Positions 52,684 to 61,549 of a DNA stretch of 64,000 nt are shown here, piece after piece. The position numbers and the translations under genes were made by a program. Each line of letters starts with the position of its first letter. Position 1 is the first letter of the stretch. The stretch lies in assembly GCF_900104615.1 (NCBI RefSeq), contig NZ_LT629939.1:968704-1032703 (forward strand), written 5' to 3'. The notes beneath the pieces are model-generated. The model was not told the DNA's origin, did no database searches, and saw only the letters and a program-made list of their open reading frames with translations. This DNA comes from Merdimmobilis hominis. Its GTDB lineage: Bacteria; Bacillota; Clostridia; Oscillospirales; Ruminococcaceae.

Positions 52684-53496
52684 ATGGACAATCGACCCAT
52701 TGGCGTGTTTGACTCCGGTGTGGGCGGCCTTTCGGCGGTCCGCCGCCTGGAAAAACTGCTCCCCGGGGAGGATATCGTCTACTTCGGCGACACCGGCCGG
52801 ATGCCCTATGGCACCCGCAGCCGGGAGACCATCATCGGTTATTCCAAGGAGATCATCGCCTTCCTTCTGGAGAAAGACGTCAAAATGCTGGTGGCCGCCT
52901 GTGGCACCATCAGTTCCAACCTGCCCGATTCGGTGGTCAAAGCCCTTCCAGTCCCCTATACCGGAGTGATGCTCCCCGCCGCCCAGGTGGCAGCGGCAAC
53001 CACCTCCAACGGCCGCATCGGACTCATCGGCACCACTGCCACGGTGCGCAGCGGACTTTTTGGCAAGGCCATCCGCTCCATCCGGCCGGAGACCAAGCTG
53101 TTCGGCAAAGCCTGCCCCCTCTTGGTCCCCATGGTAGAGGAGGGCCTTTTGGAAGAGGACAACGAGATTGTCCGCCTCACCCTGGAGATGTACCTCTCCT
53201 CCATCAAAAAGGAGAATGTGGACACCCTCATCCTGGGCTGCACCCACTTCTCCCTCCTGTACAACCAGGTGGACCGGGTGATGGAATCCAAGGTCACTCT
53301 GGTGGATGCCGCCGGTGCCGCCGCCCAATATGTGCAGAGCTTCCTGACGGAGAGGGACATGCTGGGCGATTCCTCCCGCAAGGGAAAGACCCGGTTCTTT
53401 GTCTCCAGCGAGCCGGAGGCCTTCTGTGAAACCGCCCAGAAATTCCTGGGCCGCAGCATATCCGCCGACCTGCGGGTGCAGGTGCTGGGAAAATAA
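52684..53496 (+). CDS. murI: Glutamate racemase
   Basis: Supplies D-glutamate for peptidoglycan by a two-cysteine, cofactor-free mechanism. Its 270 residues have GVFDSGVGGLSAVRRL near 7-22 (catalytic Asp-Ser), YFGDTGRMPYG near 39-49, the first catalytic Cys in VAACGTISSN near 73-76, and the second Cys in ILGCTHFSLL near 183-192. The first motif usually reads ACNT; here the asparagine is glycine. The start ATG 52684 follows AAAGGAG. Co-oriented and close to ddl, consistent with a wall-precursor operon. Confidence 0.93.
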   Translation: MDNRPIGVFDSGVGGLSAVRRLEKLLPGEDIVYFGDTGRMPYGTRSRETIIGYSKEIIAFLLEKDVKMLVAACGTISSNLPDSVVKALPVPYTGVMLPAAQVAAATTSNGRIGLIGTTATVRSGLFGKAIRSIRPETKLFGKACPLLVPMVEEGLLEEDNEIVRLTLEMYLSSIKKENVDTLILGCTHFSLLYNQVDRVMESKVTLVDAAGAAAQYVQSFLTERDMLGDSSRKGKTRFFVSSEPEAFCETAQKFLGRSISADLRVQVLGK

Positions 53497-53570
53497 CCCC
53501 GACGCCCGGTTTCGGGCGCTTACCATCAAAACTGCGCCCTCCCCTAGGCGGGTGCAAGGGGGAAAACACG

Positions 53571-54002
53571 TTGAAAAAAGATGTGATGATTAAAATTATT
53601 GGCCGGCAGTTTGTCGCTGGGGAGGAAGACTCGGTGGAGCTGACCACCACCGGCAGCTATTACCGCCGGAACGGCGATTATTTTATCCGCTATGAGGAGT
53701 CGGAGGCCACCGGGTACAAAGGCGCCTACACCACCGTCAAGGTGGATGGGGACGGCTCCCGGGTCACCATGCTCCGCTCCGGCCCCAACCGCTCCCAGCT
53801 GATCGTGGAGGACGGTGTCCGCCACCAGTGCTGCTACGACGTGGGCCTCGGCCCCATGATGATCGGCATTTCCGGCGAAGGAGTGGCCTCCACCCTCACC
53901 GATGGGGGCGGCGACCTGAAGTTCCGCTACAGCATGGACATAGAAACCGCCGTCGCTTCCGAACATGAAGTATCCATTAACGTCAAGGAGTGTGCAAAAT
54001 AG
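53571..54002 (+). CDS. DUF1934 (YwiB-like) beta-barrel protein
   Basis: Small soluble protein of 143 residues, family DUF1934, predicted to have a lipocalin-like beta barrel; function unknown. It sits directly before argS, as ywiB does in B. subtilis, and the stop codon ends one base before the argS ATG. The start is a TTG at 53571, eight bases after AAGGGGG. The family pattern is visible in GEEDSVELTTTGSYYRRNGDYFIRYEESE, IVEDGVRHQCCYDVGLGPMMIGISG and the final KFRYSMDIETAVASEHEVSINV. Confidence 0.9.
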   Translation: MKKDVMIKIIGRQFVAGEEDSVELTTTGSYYRRNGDYFIRYEESEATGYKGAYTTVKVDGDGSRVTMLRSGPNRSQLIVEDGVRHQCCYDVGLGPMMIGISGEGVASTLTDGGGDLKFRYSMDIETAVASEHEVSINVKECAK

Positions 54003-55697
54003 ATGACCAACTTGGTACAAAGCGCAGAAACACAGATTAAAACCATGGTGGAAGGCGCCTTTGCCGCCGCTATGGAAAAAGGGGCCCTTCCCCAGGGGGA
54101 GCTTCCCGCCTACGCCGTGGAGATCCCCGCCGATCCAAACCACGGGGACTTCGCTGTCAACGCGGCCATGGTCTCCGCCCGGGCCTTCCGCCTGCCGCCC
54201 CGCAAAATTGCGGAAGCAGTGGCTGGGAACATCTCCTTCGAAGGCACCTATTTTGAGCGGTGCGAGATCGCCGGCCCCGGTTTCATCAACTTCTTCCTGG
54301 GCAAAGGCTGGTTTGCAGACGCTGTCGCAGGCGTCTTGGCCGATGGGGACAGCTACGGCCGTTCCGACTTCGGCAAAGGGGAAAAGGTGATGGTGGAGTT
54401 TGTCTCCGCCAACCCTACCGGCCCCATGCACATGGGCAACGCCCGGGGCGGCGCCATCGGCGACTGCCTGGCCTCCGCTTTGGATTTTGCAGGCTATGAG
54501 GTCTGCCGGGAATTCTATGTCAACGACGCAGGCAACCAGATCGCCAAGTTTGGCAAATCCCTGGAAGCCCGGTACCTCCAGCTTTACAAAGGGGAGGACG
54601 CGGTGGAGTTCCCCGAGGACGGCTACCACGGCGACGATATCAAGGAGCGTGCTAAGGAGTATGCCGACCTCCACGGCGACAACCTGCTGGAAGTCTCCAG
54701 CGAGGAGCGGCAGCAGGCCCTCATCGATTACGCCCTGCCCCGCAATGTGGACAAGTTGAAATCCGACCTGGAAAAATACCACATCTATTATGATGTGTGG
54801 TTTAAAGAATCCACCCTTCACGCGTCTGGCGCAGTCCAGGCGGCGGTGGACCTGCTGGCCTCCAAGGGCCTGACCTATGAAAAGGACGGGGCCATCTGGT
54901 ACAAAGCCACCGAATTCGGCGGGGAGAAGGATGAGGTCCTAGTCCGGGCCAACGGTTTCCCCACCTATTTTGCAGCGGATATCGCCTATCATTACAACAA
55001 GTTTGCCGTCCGCGGGTTTGACCGGGTCATCAACATCTGGGGAGCTGACCACCACGGCCATGTGGCCCGCCTCAAGGGGGCTATGGACGCCATCGGCCTG
55101 GATGGCTCCAAGCTGGACATCGTGCTGATGCAGCTGGTCCGGCTGACCAAAAACGGCGAAGTGGTCAAGATGAGCAAGCGCACCGGCAAGGCCATCACCC
55201 TGACCGATCTGCTGGAGGATGTGCCGGTGGAGGCCGCCCGCTTCTTCTTCAATATGCGGGAACCCAACTCCACCCTGGATTTTGATCTGGACCTGGCGGT
55301 ACAGGAGACCTCCCAGAACCCGGTGTACTATGTCCAGTACGCCCACGCCCGCATCTGTTCCATTTTGAAAAACCTGGCTGCCGAGGGGATCAGTCCCCGC
55401 TCTGTCACCAAAGAGGAACTGGCCCTCCTCACCACCCCTGAGGAGACCGCTTTGATCCGTCGGGTAGCTCAGCTCCCCAACGAGATCATCTCCGCAGCCA
55501 AAAACTACGATCCCGCCCGGCTGACCCACTTTGTCATTGATGTGGCGACCCTGTTCCACAAGTTTTACAACGCCTGCCGGGTCAAAGGGGAGGATGAAGC
55601 GCTGATGCAGGCCCGTCTGAGCCTCTGCCTGGCAGTGCGCACCACCTTGAAAAACGTGCTGGCGCTTCTGAAGATCAGCGCGCCGGAATCCATGTAA
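54003..55697 (+). CDS. argS: Arginyl-tRNA synthetase
   Basis: Charges tRNA-Arg; a class I synthetase of 564 residues. HIGH-type motif HMGN in SANPTGPMHMGNARGG near 134-149, KMSKS-type motif KMSKRTGKA near 389, an N-terminal tRNA-recognition domain (1-110) and a C-terminal helical anticodon-binding domain with the DALR pattern (YAHARICSILKN). ATG 54003 with AAGGAG upstream. Coupled to DUF1934 and followed after 48 bases by a methyltransferase-like gene. Confidence 0.97.
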   Translation: MTNLVQSAETQIKTMVEGAFAAAMEKGALPQGELPAYAVEIPADPNHGDFAVNAAMVSARAFRLPPRKIAEAVAGNISFEGTYFERCEIAGPGFINFFLGKGWFADAVAGVLADGDSYGRSDFGKGEKVMVEFVSANPTGPMHMGNARGGAIGDCLASALDFAGYEVCREFYVNDAGNQIAKFGKSLEARYLQLYKGEDAVEFPEDGYHGDDIKERAKEYADLHGDNLLEVSSEERQQALIDYALPRNVDKLKSDLEKYHIYYDVWFKESTLHASGAVQAAVDLLASKGLTYEKDGAIWYKATEFGGEKDEVLVRANGFPTYFAADIAYHYNKFAVRGFDRVINIWGADHHGHVARLKGAMDAIGLDGSKLDIVLMQLVRLTKNGEVVKMSKRTGKAITLTDLLEDVPVEAARFFFNMREPNSTLDFDLDLAVQETSQNPVYYVQYAHARICSILKNLAAEGISPRSVTKEELALLTTPEETALIRRVAQLPNEIISAAKNYDPARLTHFVIDVATLFHKFYNACRVKGEDEALMQARLSLCLAVRTTLKNVLALLKISAPESM

Positions 55698-55745
55698 TCT
55701 ATTCGGATGATAAGGGCCATTTTGCCCGGAAAAGGAGCCAATTCT

Positions 55746-56828
55746 ATGGATAGCACCCCCCGACCGTGTTTGTTTTCCAGCAATCCGTCCCCCAAAAGGG
55801 CCCCGGAAACATTTTGGCAGGAACTGGAACCCTCCCTTGCGGCCGGTGCGGCTTATGCCGCCGCCCCTGACCAATGGGCTGCCTCAGGCAGTGATCTCTC
55901 CTTGGTGCGCTTCTGTGTGCAACAGGGAAAGGCCCCGGTGATGGGGGTACTTTCCCCCACCGGCCTGGACTGGGAGCCATATGGGGAACTGCCCTTCCTG
56001 GAGCTGGTCAACATCTATGCCCACCGGGCCTTTGAACTATTGGAGGCCGGGGTTTCCGCCCTTTGGGTGGAGGGCGCCCTCTCCCTTGGGGAAGCGCGGG
56101 CAGCGGTGTTAGGCGCCCGGCAGACCGGCCTGCCCATCCACCTGACCATGGCGGTGGACGCGGACGGGGAAAGCCCCCAGAACGCCGATGTATTGGCTTC
56201 CCTAGTCACCCTCCAGGGGTTGGGAATTCAGTCTTTTGGCCTTGCCTTCACCGGCGGGGAAGAAGACCTGTTGGATTTGGTGGAGCATCTCATCCCTCAT
56301 GCCAGGATTCCCCTGGCCGTATGCCTCCCCCTTCTCGCGCCCGAAGAGTTGGCACGGCTGACCCGGGAATTGTTGTCCCGGGGGGTGTCCCGGCTCTACA
56401 CTGCCGCCGGAATGGGGAAAGAGGCCCTTCTTCCGCTCACCAGCCTCTTCGCCCAAGCCTTTTCCCTCCCCCCAGCAGAAGAAGAAACCTTGGCCGCCTG
56501 TGCCGATCAAACCTTTTTCCTGCGGGAAGACATGGCTTATTCCGACCTGCTGGAGTGCTCGGTGGACATGGCCGACCAGGTGATCTCCGCCGAGGACTCC
56601 GGGTGCGAAATCCTGCAGATCCACATTGGAAGCCTGGACGACGCCTACCAATTCGGCCTCAACGCAGACATGATGCGGCTGCCGGTTTCTTTGGTGGCCG
56701 ATAATGTGGAGGCGCTGGAAACCGCCCTCATCTACTACAACGGCCGGGCCATTATCGACAGCCTGTGCGACTTGGATGAGGAGACTATCTCCACCCTGGC
56801 CAAGGGCTACAACGCCCTGGTTCTATAA
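55746..56828 (+). CDS. Homocysteine S-methyltransferase/MetH-like protein lacking zinc cysteines
   Basis: A 360-residue protein that resembles the start of B12-dependent methionine synthase (MetH). Residues about 60-240 align by eye with the homocysteine-binding barrel: APVMGVLSPTG, YAHRAFELLEAGVSALWVEG, LGEARAAVLGARQTGLP. Residues about 280-360 resemble a stub of the methyltetrahydrofolate-binding barrel (EILQIHIG, VSLVADNVEALETALIYYNGRAIIDSL). The zinc ligands are gone: GxNC is GLAF, and the GGCCGT turn is AAGMGK. An active methyltransferase is therefore unlikely. Start ATG 55746 behind AAGGAG. It may be a decayed gene kept for another use. Confidence 0.7.
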   Translation: MDSTPRPCLFSSNPSPKRAPETFWQELEPSLAAGAAYAAAPDQWAASGSDLSLVRFCVQQGKAPVMGVLSPTGLDWEPYGELPFLELVNIYAHRAFELLEAGVSALWVEGALSLGEARAAVLGARQTGLPIHLTMAVDADGESPQNADVLASLVTLQGLGIQSFGLAFTGGEEDLLDLVEHLIPHARIPLAVCLPLLAPEELARLTRELLSRGVSRLYTAAGMGKEALLPLTSLFAQAFSLPPAEEETLAACADQTFFLREDMAYSDLLECSVDMADQVISAEDSGCEILQIHIGSLDDAYQFGLNADMMRLPVSLVADNVEALETALIYYNGRAIIDSLCDLDEETISTLAKGYNALVL

Positions 56829-56856
56829 TCCCATTCCGGGAAAGGAACATTCCCCC

Positions 56857-57321
56857 ATGAAAGCTTTCTTCGCGCTGTTGCTGCCCCTTTGCCTGATTGT
56901 GGCCGGGTGCAGCCAGAATCCCCCTTCTTTCAGCGCTCCGCCAGCGGATGACGTCTTATCTTTCGCACCGGTGGAGTCCTCATCCCAGGAGGCTTCGCCC
57001 GCCTTGCAGCGCGCCCAGGCGGAGAAAGAGAAAATCCTGGCCGCCATCCAGGAGAAAATTGCCCAGTATCAGGCCGGCCAGGTGGTCAACGATCCGCTGG
57101 AACCCCGGTTTGAGCCCTTCCCCGAGGGGGAGGCGTATCCCATTGTGGATTCGGTGGAAGATTTTTTCTTGGAGGAAGGGAATGAGATGTTCGGTGCAAC
57201 TGCCATCCTCCCTTTGCAGCAGCACAACATGTATTTCTACCTGGACTGCTACGCCCAATCGCCTCAAGATGATGGGGTGTGGGATGTCAGCGCCGTAGGT
57301 TTCTCCCCCATTCAGCAGTAA
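56857..57321 (+). CDS. Putative lipoprotein of unknown function
   Basis: 154 residues with a lipoprotein signal peptide ending LIVAGC (cysteine near 18), a Ser/Pro/Glu-rich tether, a helical coiled-coil-like stretch (LQRAQAEKEKILAAIQEKIAQYQAG) and a short C-terminal domain ending GVWDVSAVGFSPIQQ. No family recognised. Start at 56857, ten bases after AAAGGA, 28 bases after the preceding gene, so the two are probably co-transcribed. Terminator follows. Confidence 0.75.
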   Translation: MKAFFALLLPLCLIVAGCSQNPPSFSAPPADDVLSFAPVESSSQEASPALQRAQAEKEKILAAIQEKIAQYQAGQVVNDPLEPRFEPFPEGEAYPIVDSVEDFFLEEGNEMFGATAILPLQQHNMYFYLDCYAQSPQDDGVWDVSAVGFSPIQQ

Positions 57322-57331
57322 AACAACATAC

Positions 57332-57362
57332 AAAAGGGCCGCCCCTTCGGGGCGGCCCTTTT
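57332..57362. terminator. Bidirectional terminator
   Basis: AAAAGGGCCGCCCC pairs with GGGGCGGCCCTTTT around TTC, between the lipoprotein and the convergent glycogen operon. Confidence 0.9.
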
Positions 57363-57440
57363 ACTGTCCTCTATGGGCAACAGTTTTTTATCCAGACTGC
57401 AAACAGACGGGCGGCGCCCGGCCACCCAGTCAAAGCTAGA

Positions 57441-57653
57441 CTATTTCTCTGCCCGGTAATACCGGTCAAAAGCCGCTTTGATGTCTGCGGAACATCACGT
57501 CCCCTTGGGATTTTTCACCTTGCAGTCGCAGTGACGCATAGCCCCGGTTACCCGGATCACCTCGGCGACAGTCGATGCGCCGCCGCGGATTGCCTCCCGG
57601 ATGTCCTCTTCGGTGACCTTGTCACAATAACAGATATAGTTGGGTGCATCCAC
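57441..57653 (-). CDS. BFD-like [2Fe-2S]-binding small protein, candidate selenoprotein (in-frame UGA)
   Basis: The frame starts at GTG 57653, seven bases after AGGGAGGA, and runs 70 codons to a TAG at 57441-57443 with one in-frame TGA at 57497-57495 (codon 53). The encoded protein has CYC at 8-10, a DIREAIRGGA helix, STVAEVIRVTGAMRHCDC with cysteines 42 and 44, then NPKGT, the UGA codon and CSADIKAAFDRYY. Relatives I remember carry NPxGxCC followed by a D-I helix here, so UGA stands where the first Cys of the pair should be. A hairpin UCAAA-GCGGCU-UUUGA (57481-57466) has its loop 18 bases after the UGA, within bacterial SECIS range. If the UGA is a true stop, the protein ends at 52 residues. 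Last gene of the glycogen operon, 21 bases after glgA. Confidence 0.7.
57466..57481 (-). promoter_or_regulatory. Candidate bacterial SECIS hairpin
   Basis: Minus strand: stem TCAAA (57481-57477) with TTTGA (57470-57466), loop GCGGCT with G first, 18 bases after the UGA. A second, competing stem is CCGC (57490-57487) with GCGG (57476-57473). Confidence 0.4.
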
Positions 57654-57674
57654 AGATTTATCCTCCCTTATTTT

Positions 57675-59111
57675 TCAGCCTTTCAAATTCCTTTCCAGCA
57701 GCCGTTCATACAACCGCAGGTACTCCTTTGCGGAGCGGTCCCAGCTGAAATCCTCCTTCATGGCGCGCTGCACCAGTTCCTCCCACTTTTTCTTATCCCG
57801 GTAATCCCGCTGGGCGCGGAGCACCGCGTCCATCATGTGGTGGGCATTGTAAGACTGGAAGGTGTACCCATTGCCCCAGCCGCCCCCTAGATCGGTGATA
57901 GAGTCCTTGAGGCCGCCGGTCTCCCGGACGATGGGCAGGGTGCCGTACCGCAGGCACTGCATCTGGGCCAGGCCGCATGGCTCGCTTTGGGAGGGCATCA
58001 GGAACACGTCCGCCCCCGCGTAAATCCGGCGGGAGAGGGCGGGGACAAACCCACAGTAAAAGGCCACCCGGCCAGGGTAGCGCTGCTGCATCTTCCCGAA
58101 GAAACGCTGGTATTCCTCATCCCCGGAACCCAAGATGGCCACCGATACCCCTTGGTTGACCAAGTCTCCCAAAACCCGCTTCACCAGGTCAAGGCCCTTG
58201 TGGGCCACCAAGCGGGTCACCATGCCCACCAGCATCCGGTCCGGGTCCACGGTGAGGCCCATCTCCCGCTGGAGCGCCTCTTTGCAGGCCCGCTTGCCAG
58301 CTATGGCGTCTTCGGCCCCATAGTGGACCGGGATATCCGGGTCGGCGCTTGGATCATAGGCCCGGTTGTCAATGCCGTTTAAGATGCCAGTTAGCTTGTA
58401 GTTATTCTCCCGGATGAGGGGGTCCAAGCCATGGGCATACCAAGGGTCCTGGATCTCATGGGCATAGGTGGGGCTGACGGTGGTGAGAGCATCGCACTGC
58501 TCAATGGCGGATTTCATCAGGTTGACGCAGCCATCGTATTCCAAAAGGACCTGGCATTCCCGGGGGACGCCCAGCACATCGCCGGCAAACCCCATGCCAT
58601 ACTGCCCTTGGTACTGGATATTGTGGATGGTGAACACCGTCTTGACCTCCCGCAGCTTTTCCACCCCTTGGTAAAAGAGCTTCCGGTTCAGGATAACCAT
58701 GGCGGACTGCCAATCGTTGCAGTGAAGGATGTCCGGGGTAAAGTCGATGTGGCAAAGCATTTCCAGCGCCGCTTTGGAGAAAAAGGCGAACCGCTCCCCA
58801 TCGTCGAAATCCCCATAGACAGAATCCCGCTTAAAATAATACTCGTTGTCCAGCAGGTAGTAGGTCACCCCATCCAGCTGGCACTCGTATACCCCACAGT
58901 ACTGGCTGCGCCAGGCCAGGGGTACCTGAAATTCGGCGATGCGCCGCATCTTTCTGCGAAAGCCTTCCCCCACCTGCTGGTACAGGGGGAGTACCACCCG
59001 GCAGTCTACCCCGGCGCGGCAGAGGGCGGGGGGCAGGGAGCCCGCTACATCCGCCAGGCCGCCGGTTGCCACAAAAGGCCGGGCCTCGCTGGCAATATAC
59101 AAAATCTTCAT
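57675..59111 (-). CDS. glgA: Glycogen synthase (ADP-glucose)
   Basis: GT5-family glycosyltransferase that elongates glycogen from ADP-glucose. Its 478 residues open with MKILYIASEARPFVATGGLADVAGSLPPAL; the donor-binding lysine of the usual KTGGL is alanine here (ATGGL). The catalytic region shows HNIQYQGQYG, the C-terminal Rossmann lobe has the nucleotide-binding GMVTRLVAHKGLDLVKRVL, and the E-x7-E motif is in MPSQSEPCGLAQMQCLRYG. Start at 59111. Last large gene of the glgB-glgC-glgD-glgA operon. Confidence 0.95.
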   Translation of the reverse strand: MKILYIASEARPFVATGGLADVAGSLPPALCRAGVDCRVVLPLYQQVGEGFRRKMRRIAEFQVPLAWRSQYCGVYECQLDGVTYYLLDNEYYFKRDSVYGDFDDGERFAFFSKAALEMLCHIDFTPDILHCNDWQSAMVILNRKLFYQGVEKLREVKTVFTIHNIQYQGQYGMGFAGDVLGVPRECQVLLEYDGCVNLMKSAIEQCDALTTVSPTYAHEIQDPWYAHGLDPLIRENNYKLTGILNGIDNRAYDPSADPDIPVHYGAEDAIAGKRACKEALQREMGLTVDPDRMLVGMVTRLVAHKGLDLVKRVLGDLVNQGVSVAILGSGDEEYQRFFGKMQQRYPGRVAFYCGFVPALSRRIYAGADVFLMPSQSEPCGLAQMQCLRYGTLPIVRETGGLKDSITDLGGGWGNGYTFQSYNAHHMMDAVLRAQRDYRDKKKWEELVQRAMKEDFSWDRSAKEYLRLYERLLERNLKG

Positions 59112-59123
59112 AACAAGGCCCCC

Positions 59124-60245
59124 TTACACAATGCTTCCCTTGGCGATGAACACCGGATAGGTGGCAAAGCCCATCAAAATCCGGCTGTCTTTAATCAGCA
59201 CATTTTTGTCAGTGATGACATAATCCAGATTGGCCCCTTCGCCGATGGTGCTGCCCTGCATGATGATGGAGTTTTTCACCACCGCATCCTTGCCGATCTT
59301 CACCCCCCGGAAGATGATGGAGTTTTCCACCCTTCCTTCTATAACCGCACCGTCAGCCACAAAGCTGTTGCTGGCAGAGGCGGAAAGCCCATACCGGGCA
59401 GGGGGTTCGTCCCGCACTTTGGTGTAGATAGGGCGCTCCTTTAAAAAGAGGGCCTTGCGGACATCCTGGCTCAGCAGCTCCATATTGGAGGCATAGAAAC
59501 TTTTCAGGCTGCACACCTTGCGGGCAAACCCGGTGAACTCATACCCCTGGATATGCAGGGTGCCTACGCTGCCCTGGAGCAGGTCCCGGGAGAAGGAGTA
59601 CAGGTTCCGGCTGGAAAGATCGCTGACCAGCCGCTCCAACAGGTTTTTCTTCATGACGCAGACATCCAGGTAGGAATTCTGCTCCCCATGGAACTGGTTG
59701 CCCAGCCGCACTCCAGTGACCCGCCCGCTTTCATCCAGATCGAGGAGGGCGGTGTCGGGGACAATTTCCCCATTCAAAGTCTCCTTTTGATAAACCACAG
59801 TGATGTCCGCCCCGGTCTCCTCATGATAGGCCAGTATCTTTTCATAATCCATGTTGGCGATGAGGCTGCCGTCCGCGATGATCACATATTCCGACAGGGA
59901 GTGGCGGATAAAGCTCATGGCGCCGAACAACGCCTCCAGCCGTCCCCGGTAGATGCCGGAGTTGGCGTGGCCAAAGGGGGGGAGAATCCGCAGGCCGCCC
60001 CGTTTGCGGGCCAAATCCCAGTCCTTGCCGTTGCCCACATGGTCCATCAGGGACTGGTAGTTGCTCTTGGCGATGATGCCAACATCCTCCACCCCGGAGT
60101 TTACCATGTTGGATAAGGTGAAGTCGATGAGCCGGTACCGCCCGCCAAAGGGGACCGAGCCGGTGGTGCGCTTTTCGGTCAGCACGCCCAGCTGTTCATC
60201 GTGCACATTGGAGAAGATGATTCCCAGGGTTGCATTCTCTCTCAT
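59124..60245 (-). CDS. glgD: GlgD, regulatory-type glucose-1-phosphate adenylyltransferase subunit
   Basis: Partner of GlgC; in Firmicutes GlgD usually has little catalysis alone and modulates GlgC. Its 373 residues (start ATG 60245, nine bases after GGAGG) open with MRENATLGIIFSNVHDEQLGVLTEKRTTGSVPFGGRYRLIDFTLSN. The GlgC nucleotide-binding GGxGxR loop is absent, and the C-terminal half is a left-handed beta-helix of hexapeptide repeats (VADGAVIEGRVENSIIFRGVKIGKDAVVKNSIIMQG). Coupled to glgC, whose stop is 2 bases away. The frame extends upstream through glgC in another phase, a shadow. Confidence 0.94.
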   Translation of the reverse strand: MRENATLGIIFSNVHDEQLGVLTEKRTTGSVPFGGRYRLIDFTLSNMVNSGVEDVGIIAKSNYQSLMDHVGNGKDWDLARKRGGLRILPPFGHANSGIYRGRLEALFGAMSFIRHSLSEYVIIADGSLIANMDYEKILAYHEETGADITVVYQKETLNGEIVPDTALLDLDESGRVTGVRLGNQFHGEQNSYLDVCVMKKNLLERLVSDLSSRNLYSFSRDLLQGSVGTLHIQGYEFTGFARKVCSLKSFYASNMELLSQDVRKALFLKERPIYTKVRDEPPARYGLSASASNSFVADGAVIEGRVENSIIFRGVKIGKDAVVKNSIIMQGSTIGEGANLDYVITDKNVLIKDSRILMGFATYPVFIAKGSIV

Positions 60246-60246
60246 C

Positions 60247-61464
60247 TTAGCATTCCTCCCCTGCGATGTCCTGGTCGACCATTGCTTTGGCGGCGACCAC
60301 TGCGCCGGCACCCACATGGACCCCTTCCGCGATGACCGCAATGCCCCACTGGTCTTTGTCGATGATGTTTTCTGGCCGGACGCCCACCCGGGCCCCCTTG
60401 CCGATGACGGCGTTCTCCCCGATGATGGCGTATTCCACCACTGCGCCTTCTTCAATCACTGCGCCGGGCATGACGATGGAATCCCGGACGATCGCCCCTT
60501 GCTGCACCGTGACCCCAGCAAACAGCACCGAGAAGTCGATGACGCCCGCCACTTCGCAGCCCTCGGTGATCATCGAATTCTGCACGGTGGCCCCCGGATG
60601 GACAAAGTGGGGGGTCATCACCGGGTTGCGGGAGTAGATTTTCCAATCGGCATCGCCCAGCACCAGGGGCACGTTGGGGTTCAGTAGGTCCATATTGGCC
60701 TCCCACAGGCTGTCGATGGTGCCGACGTCCTTCCAGTACCCATCAAAGGGGTAGGCCACCATCTTCTGGCCAGCGGCCAGCATCTTGGGGATGATGTTCT
60801 TCCCAAAGTCATTGCTGGATTTGGGGTCGGCCTCGTCCTCGGTCAGGTAACGGCGCAGGCACTCCCAGGAGAAGATGTAGACCCCCATGGAGGCCAGGGT
60901 GCTCTTGGGCTCTTTGGGCTTCTCTTCAAAATCGTAGATGGTGCCCTCCTCGTCAGCGCTCATAATGCCGAAGCGGCTGGCCTCCTCCAAGGGGACGTCC
61001 AGCACTGCTATGGTGCAGTCAGCCCCTTTCTCCTTGTGGACCCGCAGCATTTTGGAGTAATCCATCTTATAGATGTGGTCGCCCGAGAGGATGGCCACAT
61101 ATTCCGGCTGGTACCGGTCGATGAAGTTGATATTCTGGTAAATGGCGTTGGCTGTACCCCGGTACCAATCCGACCCAGAGCTCTTTTGATAAGGGGGCAG
61201 CACATGTACCCCCCCGTTGCTCCGGTCCAGGTCCCAGGGCTCCCCGTTGCCCAGATAATCATTGAGCACCAGGGGCTGGTACTGGGTCAGCACCCCCACC
61301 GTATCGATGCCAGAGTTGACGCAGTTGGACAGGGGAAAATCAATGATGCGGTATTTGCCGCCAAAAGGAACCGCCGGCTTGGCCAGGTTCCGGGTCAGGG
61401 CGTAGAGGCGGCTTCCTTGCCCTCCGGCCAGCAGCATGGCGATCCATTCTTTTTTGCGAAACAT
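60247..61464 (-). CDS. glgC: Glucose-1-phosphate adenylyltransferase
   Basis: Makes ADP-glucose from ATP and glucose-1-phosphate, the committed step of glycogen synthesis. Its 405 residues have the nucleotide-binding [14 protein letters not shown] near residues 11-24, [24 protein letters not shown], the catalytic Asp in [16 protein letters not shown], the glucose-1-phosphate-binding FEEKPK and a C-terminal left-handed beta-helix. Start ATG 61464, seven bases after GGAGG. Expected to form a heterotetramer with GlgD encoded just downstream. Confidence 0.96.
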   Translation of the reverse strand: MFRKKEWIAMLLAGGQGSRLYALTRNLAKPAVPFGGKYRIIDFPLSNCVNSGIDTVGVLTQYQPLVLNDYLGNGEPWDLDRSNGGVHVLPPYQKSSGSDWYRGTANAIYQNINFIDRYQPEYVAILSGDHIYKMDYSKMLRVHKEKGADCTIAVLDVPLEEASRFGIMSADEEGTIYDFEEKPKEPKSTLASMGVYIFSWECLRRYLTEDEADPKSSNDFGKNIIPKMLAAGQKMVAYPFDGYWKDVGTIDSLWEANMDLLNPNVPLVLGDADWKIYSRNPVMTPHFVHPGATVQNSMITEGCEVAGVIDFSVLFAGVTVQQGAIVRDSIVMPGAVIEEGAVVEYAIIGENAVIGKGARVGVRPENIIDKDQWGIAVIAEGVHVGAGAVVAAKAMVDQDIAGEEC

Positions 61465-61549
61465 GTTGAAACCTCCCCGAGCGATATTGGGATATACATA
61501 AAACAAATCCAGGCAGCCGGTTGTTCTCCTTTGCCGGATTGTGGCGAAC

